This document shows positions 8,807 through 16,546 of a stretch of DNA of 64,000 nucleotides, piece after piece (within the stretch, counting starts at the first letter, position 1; each line of letters opens with the position of its first letter). The notes beneath the pieces are model-generated. The model made no database searches. It was given only the letters and a program-made list of their open reading frames with translations, and was not told the origin of the DNA. The DNA is from Chloroflexota bacterium (GTDB taxonomy: Bacteria > Chloroflexota > Dormibacteria > Dormibacterales > Dormibacteraceae): NCBI GenBank assembly GCA_005880795.1, contig VBGP01000017.1, forward strand, positions 1 to 64,000, read 5' to 3'. Made by a program: the position numbers and the translations under genes.

Positions 8807-9652
8807 ATGGCTTCCTTCTATCGCAGGCTGGTCGGCATCTTTGGCGCAGCTTCCCTCGTCGCGGTGTTCATGGCCATCGGAGTGATCAGCGTCGCCGCGG
8901 ACGAGAAGGGCGCGACATGCTCGAACGGATCAGTGGCTCCGGGCCACTACGACTCGCTGACGATCACCGGTTTCTGCAACGTCGACAGCGGCAACGTCAC
9001 GGTCAATCACAACCTGACGATCGCCCCGGGAGGAGGCTTGAACGCAGCCTTCTCAGGTTCGGATTTGACGGTTGGACACGATTTGCTGCTCCAGTCCGGA
9101 GGCTTGTTGGTTCTGGGCTGCGAGCCATTTGCGTTTCCGTGCTTTAACGACCCAAACGGCCAGAACGGCGGCACACCTGGAATGCAGACCAGCCATAGCG
9201 TGGGCCACGACTTCGTCTCCGTCGGCGGCACACTGGTGCTGCTGCACCACAGCACGATTGGAGGCGAGGTGTCTCAAACCGGTGGCGGTGGCGGCCTCCC
9301 CTGCCGTGAGCTGTTTCCAAATGGCCCGCCCCCGTACACGACGTACGAGGACAACACCATTCACGGCGATGTGACAATCACAGGCCTCCACACGTGCTGG
9401 GCGGGCTTCTTCCGCAACACCGTCCATGGCGACGTGAACTGGAACAACAACCAGACCTGGGATGGGACGCCAGAGCCGCCCGGCGACCCAGCCGTAAACG
9501 GCGATGAGGACGGAAACGAGATCACGACAAACACCATCCATGGCAATCTCAACTGCTTCAACAACATGCCGGCGATTCAGTTCGGCGACTCCGGTGGAAT
9601 TCCAAACACCGTATCTGGAAAGACCAGGGGGCAGTGCCTGGCGGTCGTTTAG
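8807..9652 (+). CDS. Secreted protein with repeated N-T-(I/V)-H-G motifs
   Basis: ATG 8807 follows a strong ribosome-binding site (GGAGGTGG, 8793-8800) and gives 281 residues; the longer open frame would run into the tRNA. The N-terminus MASFYRRLVGIFGAASLVAV is a signal peptide cleaved near VAADEKG. The mature part is Gly/Asn/Thr-rich with repeated strand-like units: NVTVNHNLTI, SDLTVGHDLLL, NTIHGDVTI, NTVHGDVNW, NTIHGNLNC and NTVSGKTRGQC, resembling a right-handed beta-helix. Six or more cysteines are spread through it. I do not recognise a named family; an extracellular or cell-surface role is inferred. Confidence 0.75.
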   Translation: MASFYRRLVGIFGAASLVAVFMAIGVISVAADEKGATCSNGSVAPGHYDSLTITGFCNVDSGNVTVNHNLTIAPGGGLNAAFSGSDLTVGHDLLLQSGGLLVLGCEPFAFPCFNDPNGQNGGTPGMQTSHSVGHDFVSVGGTLVLLHHSTIGGEVSQTGGGGGLPCRELFPNGPPPYTTYEDNTIHGDVTITGLHTCWAGFFRNTVHGDVNWNNNQTWDGTPEPPGDPAVNGDEDGNEITTNTIHGNLNCFNNMPAIQFGDSGGIPNTVSGKTRGQCLAVV

Positions 9653-9667
9653 GTCTGGCTTCGTAAA

Positions 9668-9690
9668 GAGGGCCCGAGCGCCGGGCCCTC
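9668..9690 (+). terminator. GC-rich hairpin after the secreted-protein gene
   Basis: GAGGGCCCG and CGGGCCCTC (9 bp stem, 5-nt loop) lie 16 bp after the stop. There is no U-tract, so this is a hairpin of the type often found at transcript ends in high-GC genomes rather than a classical intrinsic terminator. Confidence 0.5.
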
Positions 9691-9823
9691 TCCCACGGGC
9701 ATGAACTCGCCACTCTGAAGGCTGGTCGCGATGTCCTTTACGTGAAGAGGCTCACCAGAGTGTGCCGTGGAGTCAGATTCGCAACTAGTTGATTGGTAAG
9801 ACGCACCTACGATAGGGACGCTC

Positions 9824-10402
9824 ATGCAGCGCATCGATCCACCTCAGTTGACCGGTCAGCTGTCGCCCGATGGCATGTGGCGATGGGACGGCACGCGCTG
9901 GCAGCCCGAGCCCTCGGTCTTTTCTCCGACGGCTCCGCCTCGAACCTCAAAGCGATCCTGGCTCGCCACCACAGGCGGCATCGCCGCGCTCATCGCGATC
10001 CCCTTCATCGTGGCCGGCTCCACGTTGCCCTTCGTCTACTACACCGACACCTCGAACGGTCCGGCCTCTTCCTCGATCTTCAATCTCGGCTATACCGGGG
10101 GCCTGTTCTTCGCCCTCGAACCGATAGCCGTCATGGTCTGCGCTCTCGTCACCGGCATCTTCCTCATCGCCTGGCAGAACCGGACCGTCCGCGCGGTGGG
10201 CACCGGTGTTCTGCTCGCCTTCGGGCTGCAGACCGTCGCGCTGTTCATCGGCTATATCGGCGGGGAGGCGCCCTACGGCCGGGTCGGCCCCGGCGGGCCG
10301 GTCGGCATCCTGGGTGGCATGGTCCTCCTGGCGGGCGGCAGCCTGGCCGCCGGCAGCCTGTTCGGGCGCCAGGCACCGGGCTCGGAGCAAACAGCCTCCT
10401 GA
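9824..10402 (+). CDS. Four-helix membrane protein with N-terminal WRWDGTRW motif
   Basis: The 192-residue protein begins with about 45 hydrophilic residues containing SPDGMWRWDGTRWQPE, a short tryptophan motif seen at the N-termini of many actinobacterial-type membrane proteins (DUF2510-like). Four hydrophobic segments follow, at roughly residues 45-70, 95-120, 123-150 and 158-180, with a Gly/Pro-rich loop before the last. A -10-like TACGAT (9808-9813) ends 10 bp before the ATG and no Shine-Dalgarno is visible, so the mRNA may be nearly leaderless. The function is unknown. Confidence 0.7.
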   Translation: MQRIDPPQLTGQLSPDGMWRWDGTRWQPEPSVFSPTAPPRTSKRSWLATTGGIAALIAIPFIVAGSTLPFVYYTDTSNGPASSSIFNLGYTGGLFFALEPIAVMVCALVTGIFLIAWQNRTVRAVGTGVLLAFGLQTVALFIGYIGGEAPYGRVGPGGPVGILGGMVLLAGGSLAAGSLFGRQAPGSEQTAS

Positions 10403-10480
10403 CGCCCGGACCCTTGTAGCACCCGATTCCGCATCTCTGACGCCAGCCATGCGTGTCGAGGCCCCGCCAGGCGCACGCCA

Positions 10481-10544
10481 CGGATAGTCCGGACGAAGCA
10501 GCACGAAGTCCAAAGCCAACTCCGGATAGTCCGGACTATCCGGG
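10481..10544 (+). repeat. Paired palindrome repeat, family A composite copy
   Basis: A half-palindrome GGATAGTCCGGACGAAGC (10482-10499) and a full palindrome GGATAGTCCGGACTATCC (10524-10541) have TCCGGA centres at 10488 and 10530, 42 bp apart. The copy at 43111-43174 is almost the same sequence in inverted orientation. It lies between the membrane-protein gene and the sigma-factor gene. Confidence 0.85.
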
Positions 10545-10621
10545 ATTTGACGCCAGGCGTGCGGAATCAGGATCACCACCTGCAACCAGCAGCCGGTTTC
10601 CGGCATCTCACAAGCAGCAAG

Positions 10622-11155
10622 ATGTCTGCCGCAGTGATGGAGCAACCGGCCCAGACCCTGGCGCGCGCCGCTCAGGGTGACCAGGATTCGTTCTCTGAGC
10701 TGATCGAGCCGCTGCTCGATCCCGCCTACCGGCTGGCCGCCGTCATGCTGGCCGACCGCGGCGCGGCCGAGGACGCCGTCCAGGAGGCCTCGGTCAAGGC
10801 CTGGCGGAAGCTCCGCCAGCTGCGCGGTGACGCGACGTCGCTCCGCCCGTGGTTTCTCTCGATCGTCGCCAACGAGTGCCGCATGGCGCGGCGGACGCGG
10901 TGGTGGTCGGTGATCAAGGTCGCCGACGTCGATGCGCAAGACAGGGCGCAGCCCGAGTCCTACTCGGACCTGCATCGAGCCCTGCTGCGCCTTTCACCGG
11001 ATGACCGGTTGCCGCTGGTCCTCCATTTCTATCTCGACCTTCCGCTCGACGAAGTCGCGAGGGCGCTCCGCGTCTCGCCCTCTGCCGCCAAGTCGCGCAT
11101 CTACCGCTCCGCCAAGCGGCTGCGAGCCGACCTGACCATGGACGAGGTGTTCTGA
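10622..11155 (+). CDS. ECF-family RNA polymerase sigma factor (sigma-70 family)
   Basis: The 177-residue protein has region 2 (FSELIEPLLDPAYRLAAVML, AEDAVQEASVKAWRKL) and region 4 (LPLDEVARALRVSPSAAKSRIYRSAKRLR) separated by a short linker, the classical ECF layout. ATG 10622 is chosen because the conserved part starts soon after; ATG 10637 is possible, and the longer frame back to 10547 runs into repeat family A. The next gene begins 2 bp after the stop and encodes a membrane protein, the usual place for a partner anti-sigma factor. The signal sensed is unknown. Confidence 0.9.
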   Translation: MSAAVMEQPAQTLARAAQGDQDSFSELIEPLLDPAYRLAAVMLADRGAAEDAVQEASVKAWRKLRQLRGDATSLRPWFLSIVANECRMARRTRWWSVIKVADVDAQDRAQPESYSDLHRALLRLSPDDRLPLVLHFYLDLPLDEVARALRVSPSAAKSRIYRSAKRLRADLTMDEVF

Positions 11156-11156
11156 G

Positions 11157-11921
11157 ATGAGCAACGAGAATTTCCGCCGCGAGCTGAACCGGGCCTTCGA
11201 CGGCATGGCCGGCCAGCCCAGTCCGACCCTGTCCGGCCGCATCCGTTCCGCCATCGCGCGGCCGACCGCGGCCCGGAGCTACTACTGGATCGCCGCCGCC
11301 GCAGCGTGCGTCATCGCGGCGCTGATCGTCGGCGTGCTGTTCGTCGCCAACCCGCTGCACCGGCCGACCTCGAACGTTGGCGTGCCGTTGCCAAGCCCGA
11401 GCGCGTCTCCGTCGGCATCGCCAAGCCCATCGCCCTCCCCGTCGCCGAGTCCCAGCCCATCAGCGTCGCCGACGCCATCGACCGCAGCTTTCCAATGCGC
11501 GACGACCTATGGCCCCGTCACCCAGAGCGGCCCGGTGACGGCCTACGTCAGCAACGTTGCAACCGGGGCTCACGCCGGCTATGACCGGATCACGATCACC
11601 TTCGGCAACGGCGCGCCCACGAGCGTCGAGGTACAGACGCAGAACAACGCGACCTTCACCAAGGACCCGAGCGGACAGTCCGTCACGTTGGCCGGCGACC
11701 ACGGCCTCCTCGTGACCATCCGCGGCGCCGACGCGCACACGACCTACAGCGGCTCGACCGACTTCAAGACCGGCTACACCAAATTGCTGGAGGCACAGCA
11801 GGTGCAGGACTACGAAGGCGTCGTGCAGTGGGGAATCGGGCTGTCCGGGAGCACCTGCTACCGGGTGTACCTGCTGAAGGGTCCCGACCGAGTGGTGATC
11901 GACGCGCAGACAGGAACCTGA
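11157..11921 (+). CDS. Membrane-anchored protein with Pro/Ser linker and AMIN-like domain, probable sigma partner
   Basis: The 254-residue protein has a cytoplasmic N-terminus of about 40 residues and one transmembrane helix (roughly residues 42-66). A PSPSASPS-type repeat linker spans about residues 76-108, followed by a C-terminal domain with YDRITITFGNG and a paired-cysteine pattern, resembling the AMIN-like beta domains of high-GC bacteria. Topology and position directly after the ECF sigma gene suggest that the short cytoplasmic tail controls that sigma factor. No zinc-binding anti-sigma HxxxCxxC motif is present, so the anti-sigma role is an inference from context. Confidence 0.65.
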   Translation: MSNENFRRELNRAFDGMAGQPSPTLSGRIRSAIARPTAARSYYWIAAAAACVIAALIVGVLFVANPLHRPTSNVGVPLPSPSASPSASPSPSPSPSPSPSPSASPTPSTAAFQCATTYGPVTQSGPVTAYVSNVATGAHAGYDRITITFGNGAPTSVEVQTQNNATFTKDPSGQSVTLAGDHGLLVTIRGADAHTTYSGSTDFKTGYTKLLEAQQVQDYEGVVQWGIGLSGSTCYRVYLLKGPDRVVIDAQTGT

Positions 11922-11924
11922 TAA

Positions 11925-12725
11925 CTACATCAGCGGGTGGCGTAGCGATAGTTGGCGCTGGCGGTCATGGTGATACTTCGGGTCGGACTCTTTGCCGAAC
12001 AGACTCGCGTACGGCGACAGACGCAGCCCGAACAGCTTTCCGATTGCTCTCACTCCGTCCAGCCACGTCAGCTTCTTGCCTTCGGCGCGGCTTCGGGCGT
12101 AGTACCGGATCGGCACCTCGTGGATGCGGTAGCCGAGTCGTAGGACTCGGGCCGTTATGTCCGGCTCGATGTCGAACCGGTTGCCCTGAAGGTTGAGGCG
12201 GCGCCACAAGTCGGCGCGCAAGGCTTTGTATCCGCTCTCCAGGTCCGAGATGTAGCAGTCGAACAGAACGTTGGCGGCAAACGTCACCGCCCAGTTGCCC
12301 ATGACGAACCAGAAGCTGAACGCGGTCTGGCCGGCGAACCCGCGCACTCCGTAGACGACGTCGGCTCGGCCTTCGACGAGCGGCTGCAGAAGGGTGGGGT
12401 AGTCGCGCGGGTCGTACTCGAGGTCCGCGTCCTGGACGACCGCGAAAGGCATGCGGACCTCGGAGATCGCCCGGCGCAGCGCGGCACCCTTGCCTTGATT
12501 CGCCTCCATCCGGAATGGGCGCACCCGAGGGTCGCGTTCGGCGCAGCGACTCAGGATGGACCAGGTGCCGTCGGTCGACCCATCGTCGACGGCGACCACC
12601 TCGCCGACCTCCGGCCGCTCCAGGACGTGCTTCAGGATGACCTCGAGGGTTCGTTCCTCGTTGAAGGCCGGAATCATGACCGAGAGAATCCGGTTCAGGG
12701 ACGGTGCTGCCGCCATCGAGTGCAC
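11925..12725 (-). CDS. Family 2 glycosyltransferase (polyprenyl-phosphate sugar transferase-like)
   Basis: The 266-residue GT-A fold begins with LSVMIPAFNEERTLEVILKHV. It has VVAVDDGSTDGTW (nucleotide-sugar site), the DxD-like AVVQDADLEYDPRDY, and DLESGYKALRADLWRRL. This arrangement is typical of dolichol/undecaprenyl-phosphate mannosyl- or glucosyltransferases that lack C-terminal membrane helices. ATG 12725 is used, though ATG 12716 fits equally well. It lies opposite to and between the sigma partner gene and folE. The exact sugar donor cannot be told. Confidence 0.85.
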   Translation of the reverse strand: MHSMAAAPSLNRILSVMIPAFNEERTLEVILKHVLERPEVGEVVAVDDGSTDGTWSILSRCAERDPRVRPFRMEANQGKGAALRRAISEVRMPFAVVQDADLEYDPRDYPTLLQPLVEGRADVVYGVRGFAGQTAFSFWFVMGNWAVTFAANVLFDCYISDLESGYKALRADLWRRLNLQGNRFDIEPDITARVLRLGYRIHEVPIRYYARSRAEGKKLTWLDGVRAIGKLFGLRLSPYASLFGKESDPKYHHDRQRQLSLRHPLM

Positions 12726-12779
12726 AACTTTAATCGCGGGGTACAGTTTCCGTACACCGCCTAGGCGAAGGAGAGGAGC

Positions 12780-13433
12780 ATGGCAACGCGAGCGTTCGAC
12801 CCCGAAGAGACCACGCAGTGGGAGCAGGTCCGCCCGCGCAAGATCGCACCGGACCAGTGGCAGAAGTTCGAGGGCTACGCGTCTGAGATCTTCCAGGCGT
12901 TCGGCATGAAGCTCGACACGCCTGGCACGCGCGAAACTCCCAGCCGGTACCTGCGCGCCCTGTATGAGGCGACCTCAGGCTATGAGGGCGACCCCAAGCT
13001 CCTCACCGCGTTTCCCACGGAATGCCATGGTGGTCCTGACTGCACGATCAGCCAGGTCATCGAGGGACCGATCGAGTTCTATTCGCTCTGCGAGCATCAT
13101 GCGCTGCCGTTTTACGGCCACGCGTACATCGGCTACATCGCGCACGAGGAGATCATCGGCATCTCCAAGCTGACCCGCCTGGTCCGTGTCTTCGCGCGCC
13201 GCTTCACGGTGCAGGAGCGGGTCGGGGTCGAGATCGCCGATGAACTGGTCCGCGTGCTCAAGCCCCACGGCGTCGCCGTACACCTCAGCGCGATGCACCT
13301 GTGCACGCAGATGCGCGGCGTTCGGGAGAGCCACTCGCGCACGTGGACTTCGTTCTGGCGCGGCAACTACGAGACCGACCCGCAGCTGCGAACCGAGTTC
13401 CTTTCGATCGCGGGCCAGCGGTCGGACCACTGA
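12780..13433 (+). CDS. folE: GTP cyclohydrolase I
   Basis: It converts GTP to 7,8-dihydroneopterin triphosphate, the first step of folate and pterin synthesis. The 217-residue protein has ETPSRYLRAL, the zinc-ligand motif SLCEHHALPF, GHAYIGYI, GISKLTRLVRVFARRFTVQE and the second zinc cysteine in MHLCTQMRGV. A strong AGGAGAGGAG precedes ATG 12780. The stop overlaps a possible CTG start of the downstream reductase gene. Confidence 0.96.
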   Translation: MATRAFDPEETTQWEQVRPRKIAPDQWQKFEGYASEIFQAFGMKLDTPGTRETPSRYLRALYEATSGYEGDPKLLTAFPTECHGGPDCTISQVIEGPIEFYSLCEHHALPFYGHAYIGYIAHEEIIGISKLTRLVRVFARRFTVQERVGVEIADELVRVLKPHGVAVHLSAMHLCTQMRGVRESHSRTWTSFWRGNYETDPQLRTEFLSIAGQRSDH

Positions 13434-14218
13434 TCGAACCGTTCGACGTCCTCTACGAGGCGGAGCTGCCCCGTTACGAGATGCCGGCGGACCTCGAGCG
13501 CATCTACGGCCGTCTGGGATTTGGTGACCGAGTCGTCTACTCGAACTTCGTCGCATCGCTTGACGGCGTCGTGACACTTGGCGACAGGCCTTCGGCGGGG
13601 TCGGTGATCAGCGGTCGCAACCAGGCCGATCGATTCCTGATGGGCCTGCTGCGCGCATGCGCTGACGCCGTGCTGCTCGGCGCCGGAACGCTGCGCGCAA
13701 CGCCGGGTCATCGCTGGACGCCCGAGCATATCTATCCCGACGCCGCGGCCGGTTTCGCCGGGCTGCGCAAGAAGCTTGGACGCAAGCCGCAGCCCCGCCT
13801 CGTGGTGTTCACGCGATCCGGAGACATCGCGTTGGACCACCCGGCCGTGGTGGCGGGCGCGACGGTCGTGACGAGTGAGGCCGGTGCCAGGACGCTCGGC
13901 GGCCGGCTGCCCGATTCGTGCGACGTCATTCGGGCGGATGACGTGACGCGCGCTGTAGGCGAGCTGCGCTTGCGGGGATACGAAGTGCTGCTGACTGAAG
14001 GCGGCCCGCACCTGTTGGGCGAGCTGGTTCAGGCCGGCCTGCTCGACGAGGCGTTCCTCACCATCTCGCCCGTGATCGCGGGGCGGGATGTCGACGCACG
14101 CCTGGGCATGGTCGCCAGTGTCGAGTTTTTACCCGACCGCCAGCTCTGGAGCAGGCTCCTCAGCGCACGCCGCCACGAAGATTTTCTGTTCCTGCGCTAC
14201 GGGCTGGGGAAGAGCTAG
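13430..14218 (+). CDS. RibD C-terminal-like (pyrimidine/dihydrofolate reductase fold) protein
   Basis: The 262-residue protein has the RibD_C/DHFR-like motifs YSNFVASLDGVV, ISGRNQADRFLMGLLRACADAVLLGAGTLR, PRLVVFTRSG and LTEGGPHLLGELVQAGLLDEAFLTISP. It is therefore an NAD(P)H-dependent reductase of the riboflavin or folate type; no deaminase domain is present. The start is uncertain. CTG 13430 overlaps the folE TGA (CTGA) and keeps the N-terminal LIEPFDVLYEAELP. ATG 13481 would remove it, and GTG 13343 would overlap folE by 91 bp. Coupling to folE suggests a pterin or flavin role. It meets the opposite gene in a CTAG overlap. Confidence 0.8.
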   Translation: MIEPFDVLYEAELPRYEMPADLERIYGRLGFGDRVVYSNFVASLDGVVTLGDRPSAGSVISGRNQADRFLMGLLRACADAVLLGAGTLRATPGHRWTPEHIYPDAAAGFAGLRKKLGRKPQPRLVVFTRSGDIALDHPAVVAGATVVTSEAGARTLGGRLPDSCDVIRADDVTRAVGELRLRGYEVLLTEGGPHLLGELVQAGLLDEAFLTISPVIAGRDVDARLGMVASVEFLPDRQLWSRLLSARRHEDFLFLRYGLGKS

Positions 14219-16245
14219 CAGGTACTCCCGCCAACCAGCAGCGGCGCCGAGGCCGCGACCGCCGGCGACGATGCGACCGCGACGACCGCACCCGACTTCA
14301 CGCCGCTGGGAATGCTCACCGGCCAGTGGTCGGTCGGGATCTCGACGATGTAGCCGGTCGAGGGCGTCGTCGCGCTCGGGCCCGGCAGGTCGGTCGTCTG
14401 CCCCGTGCAGCGGTCGAAGAATTTGATCGTGTAAGCGACGTTGACCGACTTTTGAACCGCGGTGAAGTACACCGCGACCTCGAGCCTGCACGAGTTCACC
14501 TCGCAAGCTGTTGCCGTTTCAGCTGAGGATCCGGGGATGTCGCAGGGCGAGGCGACCGTGCAGATCTGCACCTTGCTGATCGGCGCCGCGCTCGCCGCCC
14601 CAAAGCTCGGCACGGCCTGGGGGCCGCCGGTCGCGGTGGGGCTCGGCGTCGCGTGAGGCGAGGTCGTCGCGTGAGGCGAGGTCGTCGCATGCGGCGAGGG
14701 CGTGGCGTGGACCTGGCCTACCACCGTCGGACTGCTCCGGTGCGACAGCACGTACACCCCGACGATCCCGAGCAGGAGGACGATGACGACCGCGACCGCC
14801 GCCGGGACGAGCCACGGCGGGCGCTCAGCAAGCAGGCCGCCACCTGAGGGCGGACGTGGGACGCCCGGCCGGCGGACCGGCGCCGGCGCCGCTGCTGCGG
14901 CCGCGGGGCGCCAGGGCGGCGGAGCCGGCGCGACAGGCACAGGTGCGGCCGGTGGGGCCACCTCGGCGACGGCCGCGCCGGCGCCCAGCGGTTCGGCGGG
15001 CACGGTCTCTCCAGGCTTCCAGACCGGCGAGTCGACCGGGGTCCAGGTGGACTGCCTTGGGGGCTCCACGGGAGCGGCCGGCTCGGCCGGAGCGGACGCG
15101 GCGGGCGGGGAGGTGGCGAAGCTCGGGGCGGGAGCCACCGGGGCGGGTGGAGGAGGCTCGAACATCGGAGCTTGCTTGACCGGCTCGGGCTGCCAGCGCG
15201 GGGTCTCGACCGGGGCCGGCGCCGGAGGGTTGGTTGCGGCTGCGGGCGGCGGGTCGTCCCAGGTTGGCACGGGCGGCGTGCTGGGCACCGGTGCCGCCGG
15301 GGCTGGCGCCGAGACCGCGGGCGCGGGCGGGAAGGTGATGGCCGGCATGGCTGGATACGTCTGCAGCGGCCGGTCCGGCGCGTCGTACGAGACGGGCGCG
15401 CGCGCCGGGGTCTCTTCCCGGCGGGGCGGCGCGATGTAGGGCGCGGGGGCGGGCACCGCTGCAACGGGCTGGCGTGGGGTCGGGGGGACCGTGCCGGCCG
15501 GGAGGAACGGCGTGATCGCCGGAATCTCGCGGCCGCCCGCGCGAGTGGCGAGCTCTGATTGGGCGGCCATCTCGCGGTCCGGGGAGAGGAGGGCGGCCGC
15601 CATCTCGCGCAGGGCTCCCTGCGCGCGGTCGGCGGACGGACCCATCGCGCCGCTGGCCATGGAGCGCATGGTCACGACCAGGCCGGGCGGGATGTTGGCG
15701 GGAGCGGGCGCGCCCGCGGGGTCGACTCCAAACGCGGCGCAGACGGCCATGCCGCTCGAGCGCACGTCGGCGCGAAGGTCGCTCTGAGACGGCGCTCCGC
15801 GCACGGCCGCGGCGGGGTGACCGGCCAGGCGGACCTCGCCGTTCGAGGTCACGCGGACGGCGGTCGCGCCGAAGCCTCCCATGGCGATGCCGGCCTCGTG
15901 GAGCGCAGCCACACCCGAGAGCACGGCCGCGCCGAGATGGGCGGCGGCCGGAGGGGTAAGCGGTCCCCGAGACAGGATCGAACCCAGGGGAGTGCCCTCG
16001 TTGGGCTCGACGGCGATCCAGACCCCGTTGGGGTCGGTGCCCCAGGCCAGGACGGGCGAGAGGGCGGGGTGGCGGTGGTCGAAGAGGCGCTGGAGACGCG
16101 GCACGGCAGCCGTCGCCTCGGCCGGCGGAATGGGGATTTCGTGCACGACGGCGGGCTTTCCGGACTTCAGGACGGCCTTCCAGCCCTGGCCCCCGCCAGG
16201 TGCAACGAGTTCGATCAGCTTGGGCTTCGGCTCAGATTCGGGCAT
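14215..16245 (-). CDS. Transmembrane pseudokinase-like protein with long Pro/Ala-rich linker
   Basis: The 676-residue protein starts with about 215 residues of protein-kinase-like fold (GGGQGWKAVLKSG, HPALSPVLAWG, AAVLSGVAALHEAGIAMGG). The catalytic HRD and DFG motifs are absent: GIAMGGFGATAVRV and RLAGHP occupy those places. It is thus probably a pseudokinase. A Pro/Ala-rich linker covers about 240-480, one membrane helix lies near 485-510, and an outside segment with SPHATT repeats leads to a C-terminal domain with several cysteines (CTVASPC, ACEVNSC). The layout mimics PASTA/Stk-type sensors without the known ligand domains. A role as cell-surface sensor or scaffold is inferred. Confidence 0.7.
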   Translation of the reverse strand: MPESEPKPKLIELVAPGGGQGWKAVLKSGKPAVVHEIPIPPAEATAAVPRLQRLFDHRHPALSPVLAWGTDPNGVWIAVEPNEGTPLGSILSRGPLTPPAAAHLGAAVLSGVAALHEAGIAMGGFGATAVRVTSNGEVRLAGHPAAAVRGAPSQSDLRADVRSSGMAVCAAFGVDPAGAPAPANIPPGLVVTMRSMASGAMGPSADRAQGALREMAAALLSPDREMAAQSELATRAGGREIPAITPFLPAGTVPPTPRQPVAAVPAPAPYIAPPRREETPARAPVSYDAPDRPLQTYPAMPAITFPPAPAVSAPAPAAPVPSTPPVPTWDDPPPAAATNPPAPAPVETPRWQPEPVKQAPMFEPPPPAPVAPAPSFATSPPAASAPAEPAAPVEPPRQSTWTPVDSPVWKPGETVPAEPLGAGAAVAEVAPPAAPVPVAPAPPPWRPAAAAAAPAPVRRPGVPRPPSGGGLLAERPPWLVPAAVAVVIVLLLGIVGVYVLSHRSSPTVVGQVHATPSPHATTSPHATTSPHATPSPTATGGPQAVPSFGAASAAPISKVQICTVASPCDIPGSSAETATACEVNSCRLEVAVYFTAVQKSVNVAYTIKFFDRCTGQTTDLPGPSATTPSTGYIVEIPTDHWPVSIPSGVKSGAVVAVASSPAVAASAPLLVGGSTC
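14651..14704. repeat. 18-bp tandem repeat, three units
   Basis: Two identical units GCGTGAGGCGAGGTCGTC and a diverged third lie head to tail within the pseudokinase gene. They encode three SPHAT(T/P) units in the extracellular spacer, so unit number could vary between strains without a frameshift. Confidence 0.85.
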
Positions 16246-16273
16246 TTAACGCTGCATGGTACCCTTGCGGCAC

Positions 16274-16519
16274 GTGGCGTACGTCATCGTCCAGCCCTGC
16301 ATAGACGTAAAAGATGCCTCATGCGTCGAGGTCTGCCCGGTCGATTGCATCCACACAGACGATGCCGCGAACATGTACTACATCGACCCCGACGAGTGCA
16401 TTGACTGCGGTGCTTGCGTCGATCCGTGTCCGGTCGACGCCATCTTTCCCGAGGATGAAGTGCCTGAGCAGTGGCGCAACTTCATCCAGATCAACGCCGA
16501 CTACTTCAAAAACCGGTAG
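16274..16519 (+). CDS. fdxA: Ferredoxin, 7Fe type (3Fe-4S / 4Fe-4S)
   Basis: A small electron carrier. Two cysteine clusters are visible: DASCVEVCPVDCI, and DECIDCGACVDPCPVDAI, the second a standard CxxCxxCxxxCP 4Fe-4S motif. The N-terminus AYVIVQPCIDVKD is typical and points to GTG 16274 as start (81 residues) rather than ATG 16256. TACCCT (16260-16265) ends 8 bp before the GTG, consistent with leaderless expression. It precedes isocitrate dehydrogenase; which redox partner it serves is unknown. Confidence 0.92.
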   Translation: MAYVIVQPCIDVKDASCVEVCPVDCIHTDDAANMYYIDPDECIDCGACVDPCPVDAIFPEDEVPEQWRNFIQINADYFKNR

Positions 16520-16546
16520 TCGCGTCTTCACGCCCAGTTCAACGGA

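Noticed and set aside
14651-14704. Tandem 18-bp units considered as a CRISPR array
   Set aside because: Units are contiguous without unique spacers and lie in a coding frame.
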